Source of the DNA: Adlercreutzia equolifaciens
GTDB taxonomy: Bacteria; Actinomycetota; Coriobacteriia; Coriobacteriales; Eggerthellaceae
DNA: 64,000 nt
Direction: 5' to 3'
Assembly (NCBI RefSeq): GCF_029076695.1
Contig: NZ_JARFIK010000001.1
Coordinates: forward strand, 186,001 to 250,000
The position numbers and the translations under genes were made by a program. The notes below the pieces were generated by a model, which ran no database searches, was not told the DNA's origin, and worked only from the letters and a program-made list of their open reading frames with translations. This document shows, piece after piece, positions 34,811 to 43,315 of this stretch (the stretch's first letter is position 1; each line of letters begins with the position of its first letter).

Positions 34811-35377
34811 ATGCTGCTTCCTCTCAGGGAAAGAGATCTCGTGAACGCGCCGAAACGGCTTATAGCCGCCTTTCTGAAACTTACCGAGGATCGCACCGTC
34901 GAAGACGTGACCATTCTCGATCTTTGCAATCAGGCGGATATTAGCAAGCAGACGTTCTACCGCTACTTCACAGACAAGTACGCTCTCATGGAAGAATGCT
35001 ACGAGCGCGAGCTCTACCGCCTTTTTTCCGACAAGAATACTTCTTGGGACGAGAAGCTTACCAAGTACTTCGGCCTCCTGCGCCGCTTCGGTCAGTCGAT
35101 TCCCAGCGGCCGCTCGTTCGCCCGCAGCGTGGCCATGGAAGAGTGCAACGTGAAGCTGTATCGCGATGTCCTTAACGCACACCTAGCCGCTCAGGGGGCC
35201 GACATCGAAGGCGACGCCATTAAGTTCGCCGTTGACCGCGAAGCGCGCAGTGCTATTGCCATGGTGCGCGAATGGGCCTGCGGGGGCATGCAGGAAACCG
35301 ACAGCTTCATGAGCGAACATATTATGAACACCATGCCGTCCAACATCGCGTCCTTCTTCACGCAGAACAACCGCTAG
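34811..35377 (+). CDS. TetR/AcrR-family transcriptional regulator
   Basis: 188 residues. The N-terminal HTH has the usual TetR pattern: RLIAAFLKLTEDRTVEDVTI, ADISKQTFYRYFTDKYALM. The C-terminal part is a helical ligand domain. A GTG at 34841 preceded by GGGAAAGAG is an equally good start and would remove ten residues that precede the HTH. The gene points toward the 16-kb minus-strand uptake cluster and converges on its ATPase gene; whether it regulates that cluster cannot be told. Confidence 0.85.
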   Translation: MLLPLRERDLVNAPKRLIAAFLKLTEDRTVEDVTILDLCNQADISKQTFYRYFTDKYALMEECYERELYRLFSDKNTSWDEKLTKYFGLLRRFGQSIPSGRSFARSVAMEECNVKLYRDVLNAHLAAQGADIEGDAIKFAVDREARSAIAMVREWACGGMQETDSFMSEHIMNTMPSNIASFFTQNNR

Positions 35378-35419
35378 CCCGCACCAAGGAGCCTTGTCCC
35401 GCTTCAAACCGTCTCGGCG

Positions 35420-36214
35420 CTATGCCGATTCCTTGAAGGACGGCGCGCAGAGCCGCATGATCTCGTTGCGGGTATCGACGAACTCGACGATCTTGACGGA
35501 AATCCCAAAGGCCTGCTGCATGTTGCGCTCGGTAATCACGTCAACGGCCCGACCCCAGCGCATGGGCAGCTCCCGCTGCAAAAGCACCACGTTCGAATCG
35601 CACATAAATGCGTGATCAGGACTATGGGTGGTCATCAGGATGGCCAATCCGTTGCTGGCCAATTCGCGGATCTTGCCAATAACGCGCATAGCATTGCCGT
35701 AGTCGAGGGCCGCCGTGGGCTCGTCAAGAACCAGCAGCTGGGGCTCTTGCACTAAGGCACGGGCAATCATGACTAGCTCCAGCTCGCCGCCGGATATGTT
35801 GGTATACACCTCGTCGCGCAAGTGCTCGATGCCCACCGCCGCCAAGGCGTTCTCCACCAGGGCGAAATCGTCGAAGCTCGGGGTACTGCCCGACGGAATC
35901 TGACCGATGCGCCCCATCATCACCACGTCTTTGACGGCGTAGGGGAAGGGCGGTATGTGAGCCTGGGACACGTAGGCAATCTGTTTAGCCAGCCGCGTCG
36001 GCCCCCACTTCGTCGCGTCCTCGCCGTCGATGAGCACCTTGCCCGACTTCAAGGGCTGGGTGCCCAGAATGGAGCGGAACAGCGTCGATTTGCCCACGCC
36101 GTTCGGGCCCAACACGCAGCACACCTCTCCGCTTTGCACCGAGAACGTTATATGCTCCAGAACAGGCTTTTCAGCCCCATAGCCGCAGGCGATGTCACGT
36201 ATCTCGAGCTTCAC
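35420..36214 (-). CDS. FecE/BtuD-type ABC ATP-binding protein
   Basis: 264 residues: Walker A GPNGVGKST near residue 38, C-loop ISGGELELVMIARAL, Walker B LLVLDEPTAALD and H-loop TTHSPDH. The fold and the sequence around the Q-loop (YVSQAHIPP) match ATPases of the iron-siderophore/heme/cobalamin importers. The matching FecCD permeases lie about 6 kb upstream in the same direction, separated by five genes. The ATG overlaps the preceding stop by 4 nt. Substrate unknown. Confidence 0.92.
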   Translation of the reverse strand: MKLEIRDIACGYGAEKPVLEHITFSVQSGEVCCVLGPNGVGKSTLFRSILGTQPLKSGKVLIDGEDATKWGPTRLAKQIAYVSQAHIPPFPYAVKDVVMMGRIGQIPSGSTPSFDDFALVENALAAVGIEHLRDEVYTNISGGELELVMIARALVQEPQLLVLDEPTAALDYGNAMRVIGKIRELASNGLAILMTTHSPDHAFMCDSNVVLLQRELPMRWGRAVDVITERNMQQAFGISVKIVEFVDTRNEIMRLCAPSFKESA

Positions 36215-37347
36215 GCCGTCGCCTCCTTAGTTTGCCCCGAAGCCTCGCTGCCCTCATCCGACCCACTTGCTGCCAGGGCCTCGGCGCGCTGAGCCGCCCG
36301 CACCGCCTTGTCGTAGGCCCGTCGCTTGATGAAATAGTAGGCGAACAGGCCCAGCAGGCTGCAGAGCAGCAGAACCACCAGGACAAGGAAGGTGACGAAC
36401 TCCTTGTTGAGCCCGCCGCCCTGAAGGAACAGACGCTCGAACAAACTGGGCACAGCGTCGCCCGCTTCTTCACCCGGCTCGCCAAGCGGCGCATCGGCAT
36501 CACCAACCGGCGTATCGCCGATCAAGGCACCCTCCATAGGGGCACCAGCCGCAGCATCGGCGGCCCCATCGGCACCCAAAGCTCCGGCCGCGCCAACGCC
36601 GGCACCCAAACCGCGCCCGCCAATGGGCGGCAGGGTGCCCGGCGTCGAGATCGAGCCTCCCGACAACCCTGAACTGCCCGCCGACGCTGAGCCACTGCCC
36701 GCCCCCACCGTCACATCATTGGGCACGTTGGAGGGCTCGGTTACCGTCGGTACGTCCTGAGCCGGCACGCTGGGGTCAATGGCGATGGCATCGACCACGG
36801 CCGCAGGGCCCAGTGCGTATACGCCGCCGCCCTGCAGACTGAAGGTCACGTCGCCCTCGGCCGTCACCGTCAGCTCCTCGCGCGTCCCCGCCACGGCGGC
36901 TGCCCCGGCTCCGGCCGAAGATCCTTCCCCGGCGCACAGGTACTTGAGCACCACCTGGGCATTCGGCTTCACCACCTTGTTGGAAAGCGTCGTCACGTTG
37001 AACGTGTAGCTGTGGGAACCGCCCTGATAAGGATTCAGCTCGAAGGGATTGACCAGCACCACCGTGCCCTCGAGCGCCTCGCAGTTGGCCACCTGCTTGG
37101 CCACGCTTGCTACCACGCCGGCTCCCTGATAGTCGGCATAGGGGGCAAGGATGTCCTCCATGGTGGCCGCCGAAGGGTTCAGCATGAGCCCGTACCATTC
37201 GTTCGCGGCGCGGGCCTCCGCCTCGGCGGCATGGGCCAAAGCAGCAGGCATCATGCCAAGCGCAAAGGAAAAGCCTGTCGCCATCAGGGCGAGACTCAGG
37301 CAAAGCTTCGCGAAGCCAGACAAGCAGGGGGCAACGAAATGACGCAT
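36211..37347 (-). CDS. Exported protein with C-terminal membrane anchor
   Basis: 378 residues. It has a signal peptide with AHA-AEA-type cleavage near residue 40, a beta-rich N-terminal domain (about 50-190) and a Gly/Ser/Ala-rich low-complexity stretch (about 215-300). One C-terminal membrane segment follows (FVTFLVLVVLLLCSLLGLFA), then a basic KRR and a cytoplasmic tail. The architecture resembles surface receptors of Gram-positive heme or metabolite importers, but no known domain is recognised. It is translationally coupled to the ATPase. Confidence 0.7.
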   Translation of the reverse strand: MRHFVAPCLSGFAKLCLSLALMATGFSFALGMMPAALAHAAEAEARAANEWYGLMLNPSAATMEDILAPYADYQGAGVVASVAKQVANCEALEGTVVLVNPFELNPYQGGSHSYTFNVTTLSNKVVKPNAQVVLKYLCAGEGSSAGAGAAAVAGTREELTVTAEGDVTFSLQGGGVYALGPAAVVDAIAIDPSVPAQDVPTVTEPSNVPNDVTVGAGSGSASAGSSGLSGGSISTPGTLPPIGGRGLGAGVGAAGALGADGAADAAAGAPMEGALIGDTPVGDADAPLGEPGEEAGDAVPSLFERLFLQGGGLNKEFVTFLVLVVLLLCSLLGLFAYYFIKRRAYDKAVRAAQRAEALAASGSDEGSEASGQTKEATA

Positions 37348-37389
37348 GGAAGAAACTCCTTAGTCGCAAGATGACGGCAACGCCGCATC

Positions 37390-38466
37390 CTATAAGTCGT
37401 AGTAGGTGGGAATGAGAATCTCGACATCAGCAGCGTCGTACAAGTCCTCAAGGTAGGCCTGGCACAGATCGTCCCAGTAACTTGCCTCGGCGCTTTCCTC
37501 AAGCTGCTGGCGAATAGGGTCGGGCATGGCATCCAGGTCGATGGGGTCCCCTGGCGTATACTCGCCGGTCTTCTTGAGGATATAGAGGCCATCGTCGATA
37601 AGGAGCACCTCATCGAGCAACTGCCCGGGCGCCAGGGTTGCCAAAGGCTCGGAGAACTGCTCGCCCAGCGCCGCCGTGGTAATCCAGCCGAAATCACCGC
37701 CGTTCTCTTCCACCGTGGTGCTTTGCGAGTACTCGCGGGCAAGGGCAGCGAAATCGGCGTCGGAGTCGGCCTGCAGCTCCTTGAGAATTTCCTGCATCTT
37801 CGCCAAATTGCCCGCTGGCATGTAGATATACGAGAAGTCCACCGCCTCGTACTCTTGGCCGTGCTCATCGGCATAGGCATCGATGAACTCCTGGGATGGC
37901 GCCTCGCGAGGCACCTCTTCCTCGAACAGCTTCTTCTGGCGAATACCGTAGCTGAGCGAGACGCTCATCTCGTCCACCGTCGTCCCCAGCGCCTCCAGGG
38001 CCTGGACATAGCCCTCTTCGGAAGACACGCCCAAAAACTGCCAGTAGTTCTGCTGCGCTTCCTCGATCTCCTCGGGCGACGCATCGATGCCCAGCTCTTC
38101 GCAGCGCTGGGTAACCACCATCTCCGTTCCGTAGAAGTCCAGCAGCGACGTCCAGTACTCCTCCATCGTCGTTCCCTGGAGGTCCACATAGGCCTCGAAG
38201 GCCTCGTCGCTCGTGGCCTCGATGCCCTCCTTGATGGAGTCGACATAGCCCTCCAGCACCGCCGCGGGCAGTCCTTCGCCGTTGACCTTCATGGCCAAGC
38301 GCTCGTCATTGGACGAGCAGGCGCTCAGCAGGCTCGCCGCCAGAAGTCCGGCCGCCACGACCGCCGCAAGCTGGCCGCCCTTTTTCTTCAAGCTCTGCGT
38401 CCAAGCGCCCCTCTTGATCGGATACCCTGCGCGAGCCGCGCGGATTTTTTGCAACATGTCTGTCAT
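37390..38466 (-). CDS. PrsA/SurA-like peptidyl-prolyl isomerase lipoprotein
   Basis: 358 residues with a long basic N-region, a hydrophobic stretch and a lipobox LSAC (Cys50). A SurA-N-like helical region (about 65-200) is followed by a parvulin-type rotamase domain (about 215-310: FSYIYMPAGN, FAALAREYSQST, GGDFGW, LAPGQL). Such proteins fold secreted proteins outside the membrane. It overlaps the upstream gene by 4 nt. Its place inside the uptake cluster suggests it folds the exported members of that cluster. Confidence 0.85.
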   Translation of the reverse strand: MTDMLQKIRAARAGYPIKRGAWTQSLKKKGGQLAAVVAAGLLAASLLSACSSNDERLAMKVNGEGLPAAVLEGYVDSIKEGIEATSDEAFEAYVDLQGTTMEEYWTSLLDFYGTEMVVTQRCEELGIDASPEEIEEAQQNYWQFLGVSSEEGYVQALEALGTTVDEMSVSLSYGIRQKKLFEEEVPREAPSQEFIDAYADEHGQEYEAVDFSYIYMPAGNLAKMQEILKELQADSDADFAALAREYSQSTTVEENGGDFGWITTAALGEQFSEPLATLAPGQLLDEVLLIDDGLYILKKTGEYTPGDPIDLDAMPDPIRQQLEESAEASYWDDLCQAYLEDLYDAADVEILIPTYYDL

Positions 38467-39818
38467 TTGATCACCCAGAAATACTTGAAAGCGTACTTGA
38501 GCGCGCCTACCTGACGCCTCATGTTGTCAGCAAAGCCGTTGTAGAACGCCCAGCACTCATCGAGCTGCTGCGCCGTGGGCTCTTGGCCGCCGTAGTGCAC
38601 CACATCGTAGGCCGTGGATACTTTGGCCCAGTTGCTCTGGGAAAACGGCACACTGAAGGCCGCGGCGCGGCTCACCGAGTCTTTGGCGAACTCCATGGGG
38701 GCCGAGGAGTCCGGCTTTACCACTCCGGCCTTTCCCAGCTTGGACAACATCTCGCGATAGATGGCCCCCACCTGCTGACGCGGGGGCAGGCTGGCCAGCG
38801 TGCGCTTATGAATCCAGCGGGCCACCAAACGCCCGATAACCGCCAGCACTAAAGCCAGCAGCACGGCAGCCACGATAATGGCCGGCAACCACGAGATGAT
38901 GTCATACGTGACCAGGCTCTCCTCCGACTCCTCTTCGGCATCAAGGCTATAGGTGTCCTGCGAGCCGGAGAAGTTCAGAGAATCCTCCATGTAAGCCTGC
39001 GACTGGGCGCTGCTGGAGCTGCTCATCTCCACGGGGCGCGACTTGTTGCCCGACAGCGACTCGTCGGTGATGTTCTCCGTCCACTGCTCCTCGTCCTCCA
39101 CTTTCTCGATACGCACGGGATGGTTGACCTCCACGGTCTCAAGAGCCTCATCGACCACGAACAGCTTGAGGGTCAGATGGCCCGGATTCAAAGGCGCCAC
39201 AATGCCGAAGAACAGCGCCGCCGCCACCGCCAGGGCAGCCGCCACGGCCACCACCTGGGTGACCAGCACGGCGCCCTCCACCTTGGCAGACTCGCTCTTC
39301 GCCGAGGCCGCCTGCAAGGTCAGCTGATAGGAGCGATAGGCGAACAGCAGCACCGCCGCCACGAGAAAGCCCACGGAGTAGCTGTACAGGTTGCTGTGGA
39401 ATACGAACTGCACGTAGGCCACCACCAAGACGCCGGCCACCCACAGCGCACAGAAACGAGCTCGCGAGCGCGAGAGCAGGTAGACCAACGTATTGACCAC
39501 CACCAGCGTGCTGGCATAGGTAAAGTGGTTTCCCTCCTCGTCAACGGCCACGGGCACCGTGGACGTGCCCAGGCCCACCCCCAAAACCAAAATACACAGC
39601 GCCACGTACAGGGCGACGAAGCCCTTGCGCTTCGCGCCCGAGGCGCTGGTCGCGAAGAGCACCAGCTGGAGCAGGGCGCACAGACCCCCGTTGACAGGCC
39701 CGTTGAACTGGAGCGCCGGATCGATCATGAACCCCATAAGGGCCACCACCGTCAAGCAAAAGCTCATGACCACGCACAGCAGGTAGTCGGGCGCAACCGC
39801 TATCACATGCCGTCTCAT
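38463..39818 (-). CDS. DUF4129-like membrane protein of the MoxR/DUF58 module
   Basis: 451 residues from the ATG at 39818 (GTG at 39836 is an alternative). About six membrane segments occupy the first 210 residues, then an extracytoplasmic loop, another membrane segment (about 305-330) and a C-terminal cytoplasmic DUF4129-like domain (VGAIYREMLSKLGKAG, with SQSNWAKVSTAYDVVHYGG). The layout recalls the transglutaminase-like membrane proteins that follow MoxR-DUF58 genes, but no transglutaminase Cys-His-Asp core is visible, so it is either a reduced version or a different protein. It overlaps DUF58 by 4 nt. Confidence 0.72.
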   Translation of the reverse strand: MRRHVIAVAPDYLLCVVMSFCLTVVALMGFMIDPALQFNGPVNGGLCALLQLVLFATSASGAKRKGFVALYVALCILVLGVGLGTSTVPVAVDEEGNHFTYASTLVVVNTLVYLLSRSRARFCALWVAGVLVVAYVQFVFHSNLYSYSVGFLVAAVLLFAYRSYQLTLQAASAKSESAKVEGAVLVTQVVAVAAALAVAAALFFGIVAPLNPGHLTLKLFVVDEALETVEVNHPVRIEKVEDEEQWTENITDESLSGNKSRPVEMSSSSSAQSQAYMEDSLNFSGSQDTYSLDAEEESEESLVTYDIISWLPAIIVAAVLLALVLAVIGRLVARWIHKRTLASLPPRQQVGAIYREMLSKLGKAGVVKPDSSAPMEFAKDSVSRAAAFSVPFSQSNWAKVSTAYDVVHYGGQEPTAQQLDECWAFYNGFADNMRRQVGALKYAFKYFWVIK

Positions 39819-41092
39819 TGCACGCCCACCTTCCACACCTCGTCACCGCGGTCGATCCACACGCAAGGTATGGCGTGGGTCGACAGCTCTTTGAACGCGC
39901 CCAGACGCTGGGCCCGCTCCACCTCGGTCAAGTTAGGAGGCATAATGGCCACTGCTGCCACGCCGCGCTTTTCGCGCTTCAGGCTTTCAAGCGCCTGGAC
40001 ATTCGACGCCGAGAAGTCGGTGGTGAAAAGATAGAAATCCGTCTGGAGGTTGGGGTTGGATGCCAGCGACGTCATCATGTGCGCCGCATCCCCGGGGTTC
40101 GGCTTGTCAGACAGGCGCGGCATATCGCCGATGAGCAGGTCCAGCTCGTGCGGCGTGCAACGGTGGGTTATCTGCACTTCTCCCCGGGTGTCCCGGAACG
40201 CCAAGGACACATCCACGCCGTTCTTCTGAGCATGGTTGGCCAGTGTGAACGCACCCTCCAGCATGACATCGAACCCGGTGAGCAGGGTCTCCGGATCCTT
40301 CTCGGCACTGTAGAAGTCAAGGAGGATGGCGATGCCGGGATTGTTGTGCGCCTCGAAGAGCTTTGTGAACAACTGGCGGCCATTGCGCGCAGAAAGCTTC
40401 CAGTGCACTTTCTTCATAGGGTCGCCCATTTCATACTCGCGCACATAGGCGTAGTCGACGTCGTCGCTCAGAACGCTCTTGGCGTTGCGCTTGGCGTCGG
40501 CCGACAAATTCTCCGAGAGGCGCATGCGCTCAATCTCGTAGACGCGCGGCACCACGCGCAGCGTGACCATCTTGGTGGTGCGCAGCGTGCGGGAGAACAG
40601 GCCGAGGAAATCGAATACCTGCACTTGCACCAGACCCACCTGATGGATGCCCACGTGGTCGAAAGACAGATCGATACCGATCTCCTCGCTTTGATGACTG
40701 CCCAAAACGGCAGATGTCGCCAGATAGGACACGTCGAGACCGTCCGAGTCGGCTACAGCGAACACCGCGTCGACGCGAACCAGCGGAAGCGCCGAGCCAT
40801 TCGTCAGCCGCACGGTCACGCTGCCCTGTTCTTCACGCATCCACTCGTAGTGGCTGGCGCGCTGCTCAATGGCCACGCTTTTTCCCACCAAACGCAGGTA
40901 CGCCGCGGCCGCTCCCACTGCGCACAGCAGAAGCAGCAGCGGCAGGTACCCGATAAGATCGCTCACGAACAGAGGCGGCACAATGCAAATCAGCCCCGCC
41001 ACCACTGCGAAGGCGACGCGGGGAGCCACGGGCGCCACCGGTATGCGCGCGGCGGCCCTGCGCTCTTTTCCTTTCCGTCGGAACACTGGCAC
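39815..41092 (-). CDS. DUF58 protein
   Basis: 425 residues: two N-terminal membrane segments (about 25-65) and a DUF58 domain with the family hallmark YEMGDPMKKVHWKLSARNG near residue 220-240, then a VWA-like segment (IAILLDFYSAEKDP). It starts with GTG at 41092 after TAGGAG, 9 nt beyond the MoxR stop. DUF58 proteins accompany MoxR ATPases and may act as the membrane-bound recipients of their activity. Confidence 0.9.
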   Translation of the reverse strand: MPVFRRKGKERRAAARIPVAPVAPRVAFAVVAGLICIVPPLFVSDLIGYLPLLLLLCAVGAAAAYLRLVGKSVAIEQRASHYEWMREEQGSVTVRLTNGSALPLVRVDAVFAVADSDGLDVSYLATSAVLGSHQSEEIGIDLSFDHVGIHQVGLVQVQVFDFLGLFSRTLRTTKMVTLRVVPRVYEIERMRLSENLSADAKRNAKSVLSDDVDYAYVREYEMGDPMKKVHWKLSARNGRQLFTKLFEAHNNPGIAILLDFYSAEKDPETLLTGFDVMLEGAFTLANHAQKNGVDVSLAFRDTRGEVQITHRCTPHELDLLIGDMPRLSDKPNPGDAAHMMTSLASNPNLQTDFYLFTTDFSASNVQALESLKREKRGVAAVAIMPPNLTEVERAQRLGAFKELSTHAIPCVWIDRGDEVWKVGVQ

Positions 41093-41101
41093 CGCGGGCT
41101 C

Positions 41102-42061
41102 CTACTCGCCCGCGCTCACGGGCACCGCAATGGAGCCCAGAATGTCGGCGATGACGCCATGCTCATCGATGCCCTTCACCCGTGCCTCATGACCCAGCTG
41201 GATACGATGGGCCAAGGTGTAGTCCGCAACATACTTCACATCCTCGGGACGCACATAGCCGCGACCCTGCATAAGAGCATAGGCCTTCGCCATGGCCACC
41301 AAGGCAATGCCGCCGCGAGTCGAAGAGCCCAGCAGCACATCGGGATGATTGCGCGTGGCCGTCACAATCTCTTGGATATAGACGTACACATCGTCGCTCA
41401 CGTGAACATCCTGCACCGCCGCGCGCAGCTTGACGACATCCCCCCCGTTGGCCACGGCGCCCAGAGACGTCTTGTCCTCGGGGCGACGCTTCAGTACCTT
41501 CAGCTCTTGGCTGAACTCGGGGTACCCCAACGAAAGCTTGATCAGAAAGCGGTCGATCTGAGCTTCGGGCAGCGGATAGGTGCCATACTGCTCAATAGGG
41601 TTCTGCGTGGCGAGCACCATGAACGGCGACGGCAGCGTGAACGTTTGGGAGTCCACCGTTACCTGACGCTCCTCCATAGCCTCCAGCAGCGCGGACTGGG
41701 TCTTGGCGCTTGCACGGTTGATCTCGTCGGCCAGGACGATATTGCTCATCACGCCGCCCGGACGGAACTCGAACTCCTGGGTTTTCTGGTTGAACACCGA
41801 AAAGCCGGTCACGTCCGACGGCATAACGTCGGGGGTGAACTGGATGCGCTTGAACGAGCTGTCGATGGAGGCGGCCAAGGCAGACACCAAGGAGGTCTTG
41901 CCCGTGCCCGGCACATCTTCCAGCAGTACATGGCCGTCGGCCGCCAGAGCCATCACCACCAGGCGCACCTGCTCGTCCTTGCCGTACATCACTTTGCAGA
42001 TGTTTGCCGTAATGGCCTCCATGCGCTCGCTCGCCTCACGGACGAGGCTCTCGTTAATCAT
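41102..42061 (-). CDS. MoxR-family AAA+ ATPase of the uptake cluster
   Basis: 319 residues, typical MoxR length: Walker A EDVPGTGKTS near residue 50, Walker B NIVLADEINRASAKTQ, sensor 1 FMVLATQNPIEQYGTYPLPEAQ. The ATG at 42061 follows AAAGGA. It begins 99 nt after the second permease stop, in a spacer containing GCGCGC-A-GCGCGC and ACCGG/CCGGT short hairpins. With DUF58 and the DUF4129-like protein it forms a standard MoxR module inserted within an ABC importer operon. Confidence 0.93.
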   Translation of the reverse strand: MINESLVREASERMEAITANICKVMYGKDEQVRLVVMALAADGHVLLEDVPGTGKTSLVSALAASIDSSFKRIQFTPDVMPSDVTGFSVFNQKTQEFEFRPGGVMSNIVLADEINRASAKTQSALLEAMEERQVTVDSQTFTLPSPFMVLATQNPIEQYGTYPLPEAQIDRFLIKLSLGYPEFSQELKVLKRRPEDKTSLGAVANGGDVVKLRAAVQDVHVSDDVYVYIQEIVTATRNHPDVLLGSSTRGGIALVAMAKAYALMQGRGYVRPEDVKYVADYTLAHRIQLGHEARVKGIDEHGVIADILGSIAVPVSAGE

Positions 42062-42160
42062 CGACGGGCATCCTTTCTCGTTCTTGCTTTTCAAACTCCA
42101 CCGGTGTGCCCGGTGCTTGCGCGCTGCGCGCTTTGTCCTATCGTCTCCTCGTCGCCCCGA

Positions 42161-43315
42161 CTAGTTGTTGTTCCATTGCCGCTGGGCCACCACCATGACC
42201 CACGCAAAGGCCGGCAGCGTCACCAGCGACACCATAGTGCCCAGGGGCACGCCATCGCCCACAAAGGGAATGAACGAAATGAGAATACGACAGGCCAAAA
42301 GGACAATGGCTCCAATGAGCACGTTGCCAATAGCCTGCCGACGAAACTCGGCACCGAAGATTCCGCGGGATACGAAGGGCACCACCAGCGAGATCATGGC
42401 CGCCGTTCCCACGTAGGTTTGCGCCACCACGATCATCAGCGATCCGCAGGCCAAGGCGATGAGGCGCAGCTTCACGGGGCTCACGCCCAGAAGCCGCATC
42501 TCCTGGTCGCTGAAGGCCACCGCATTCATCTGGAAACGCGTCCAGAACACCGGAATGCAGCAGAGCAGCGACACCACCACCAACACCCCCAGAGACAAGG
42601 GCGTAAAGGTAAGGTCGGTAACATTGGACACCTCGAAGTACGCCGTCCATTCCGTATCGGAAAAGACGCTGTTCACCACGTAGTTGATAACGGCGTTCAA
42701 AATGCCCGTGAGAATAGTGGCCACCAGCATGACGTCGAGCATGTTCAGGGTACGCTTACCGCTGACCAAACCGCCCAGAGCAAGCACGATCAGCAGGACC
42801 ACCACACCCCCCACAAAGCAGAAGGCAAAACGCAGATCGTAGAACGTCGCCGAGGCGGCGGCCTGCCCGAACACCCATACCATCATCATGCAGCCGAAGG
42901 AGATGCCGCTGGTGACGCCCAGCATGGACGGGGCTGCAATAGGGTTGCGAAACACGTTCTGGTACAACATGCCCGCCACGGCCAGCAGCATGCCGCACAC
43001 CACCGTAATGAAGGTATAGGCCAAACGAGCAATAACTTCGTAGTACATGGGGTACTGCTCGAGCAGCTCCGTTTTATGAAGCAGCACCGAGGGGTCGATA
43101 AGCGCCACGACATTCAGCTGCAGCCACGTGCCGTAGCAGCCCACCACCTCCAACGGGCTGTACAACAGGCCGAAGCGCGAGGTGCCCGTGCACAACGAGA
43201 AGAGCACCAGCACCAGTAGAACGCCCAGGGCAACCATGGTCTTGAGCCGCAGGGAAGCGCGGTCGCGCTCATAGCGCTCAAGAATACTCTGCTCACCTTT
43301 AAAGCCAAGCGCCAC
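42161..43315 (-). CDS. FecCD-family ABC permease (second)
   Basis: About 384 residues with roughly nine to ten membrane segments. FecCD landmarks are GMLYQNVFRNPIAAPSMLGV and the cytoplasmic coupling region ending in PFVSRGIFG. The GTG at 43315 is preferred because AGAAAGGGG lies about 6 nt upstream; the ATG at 43321 abuts that SD. The 5' end overlaps the first permease. It forms the translocation heterodimer with that permease for a siderophore, heme, corrinoid or similar substrate. Confidence 0.9.
   Translation of the reverse strand: MALGFKGEQSILERYERDRASLRLKTMVALGVLLVLVLFSLCTGTSRFGLLYSPLEVVGCYGTWLQLNVVALIDPSVLLHKTELLEQYPMYYEVIARLAYTFITVVCGMLLAVAGMLYQNVFRNPIAAPSMLGVTSGISFGCMMMVWVFGQAAASATFYDLRFAFCFVGGVVVLLIVLALGGLVSGKRTLNMLDVMLVATILTGILNAVINYVVNSVFSDTEWTAYFEVSNVTDLTFTPLSLGVLVVVSLLCCIPVFWTRFQMNAVAFSDQEMRLLGVSPVKLRLIALACGSLMIVVAQTYVGTAAMISLVVPFVSRGIFGAEFRRQAIGNVLIGAIVLLACRILISFIPFVGDGVPLGTMVSLVTLPAFAWVMVVAQRQWNNN

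Noticed and set aside
39818-43219. A 1133-codon plus-strand open frame opposite DUF58, MoxR and permease genes
   Set aside because: His/Arg-rich composition, no domain, and it crosses several well-supported genes on the other strand.
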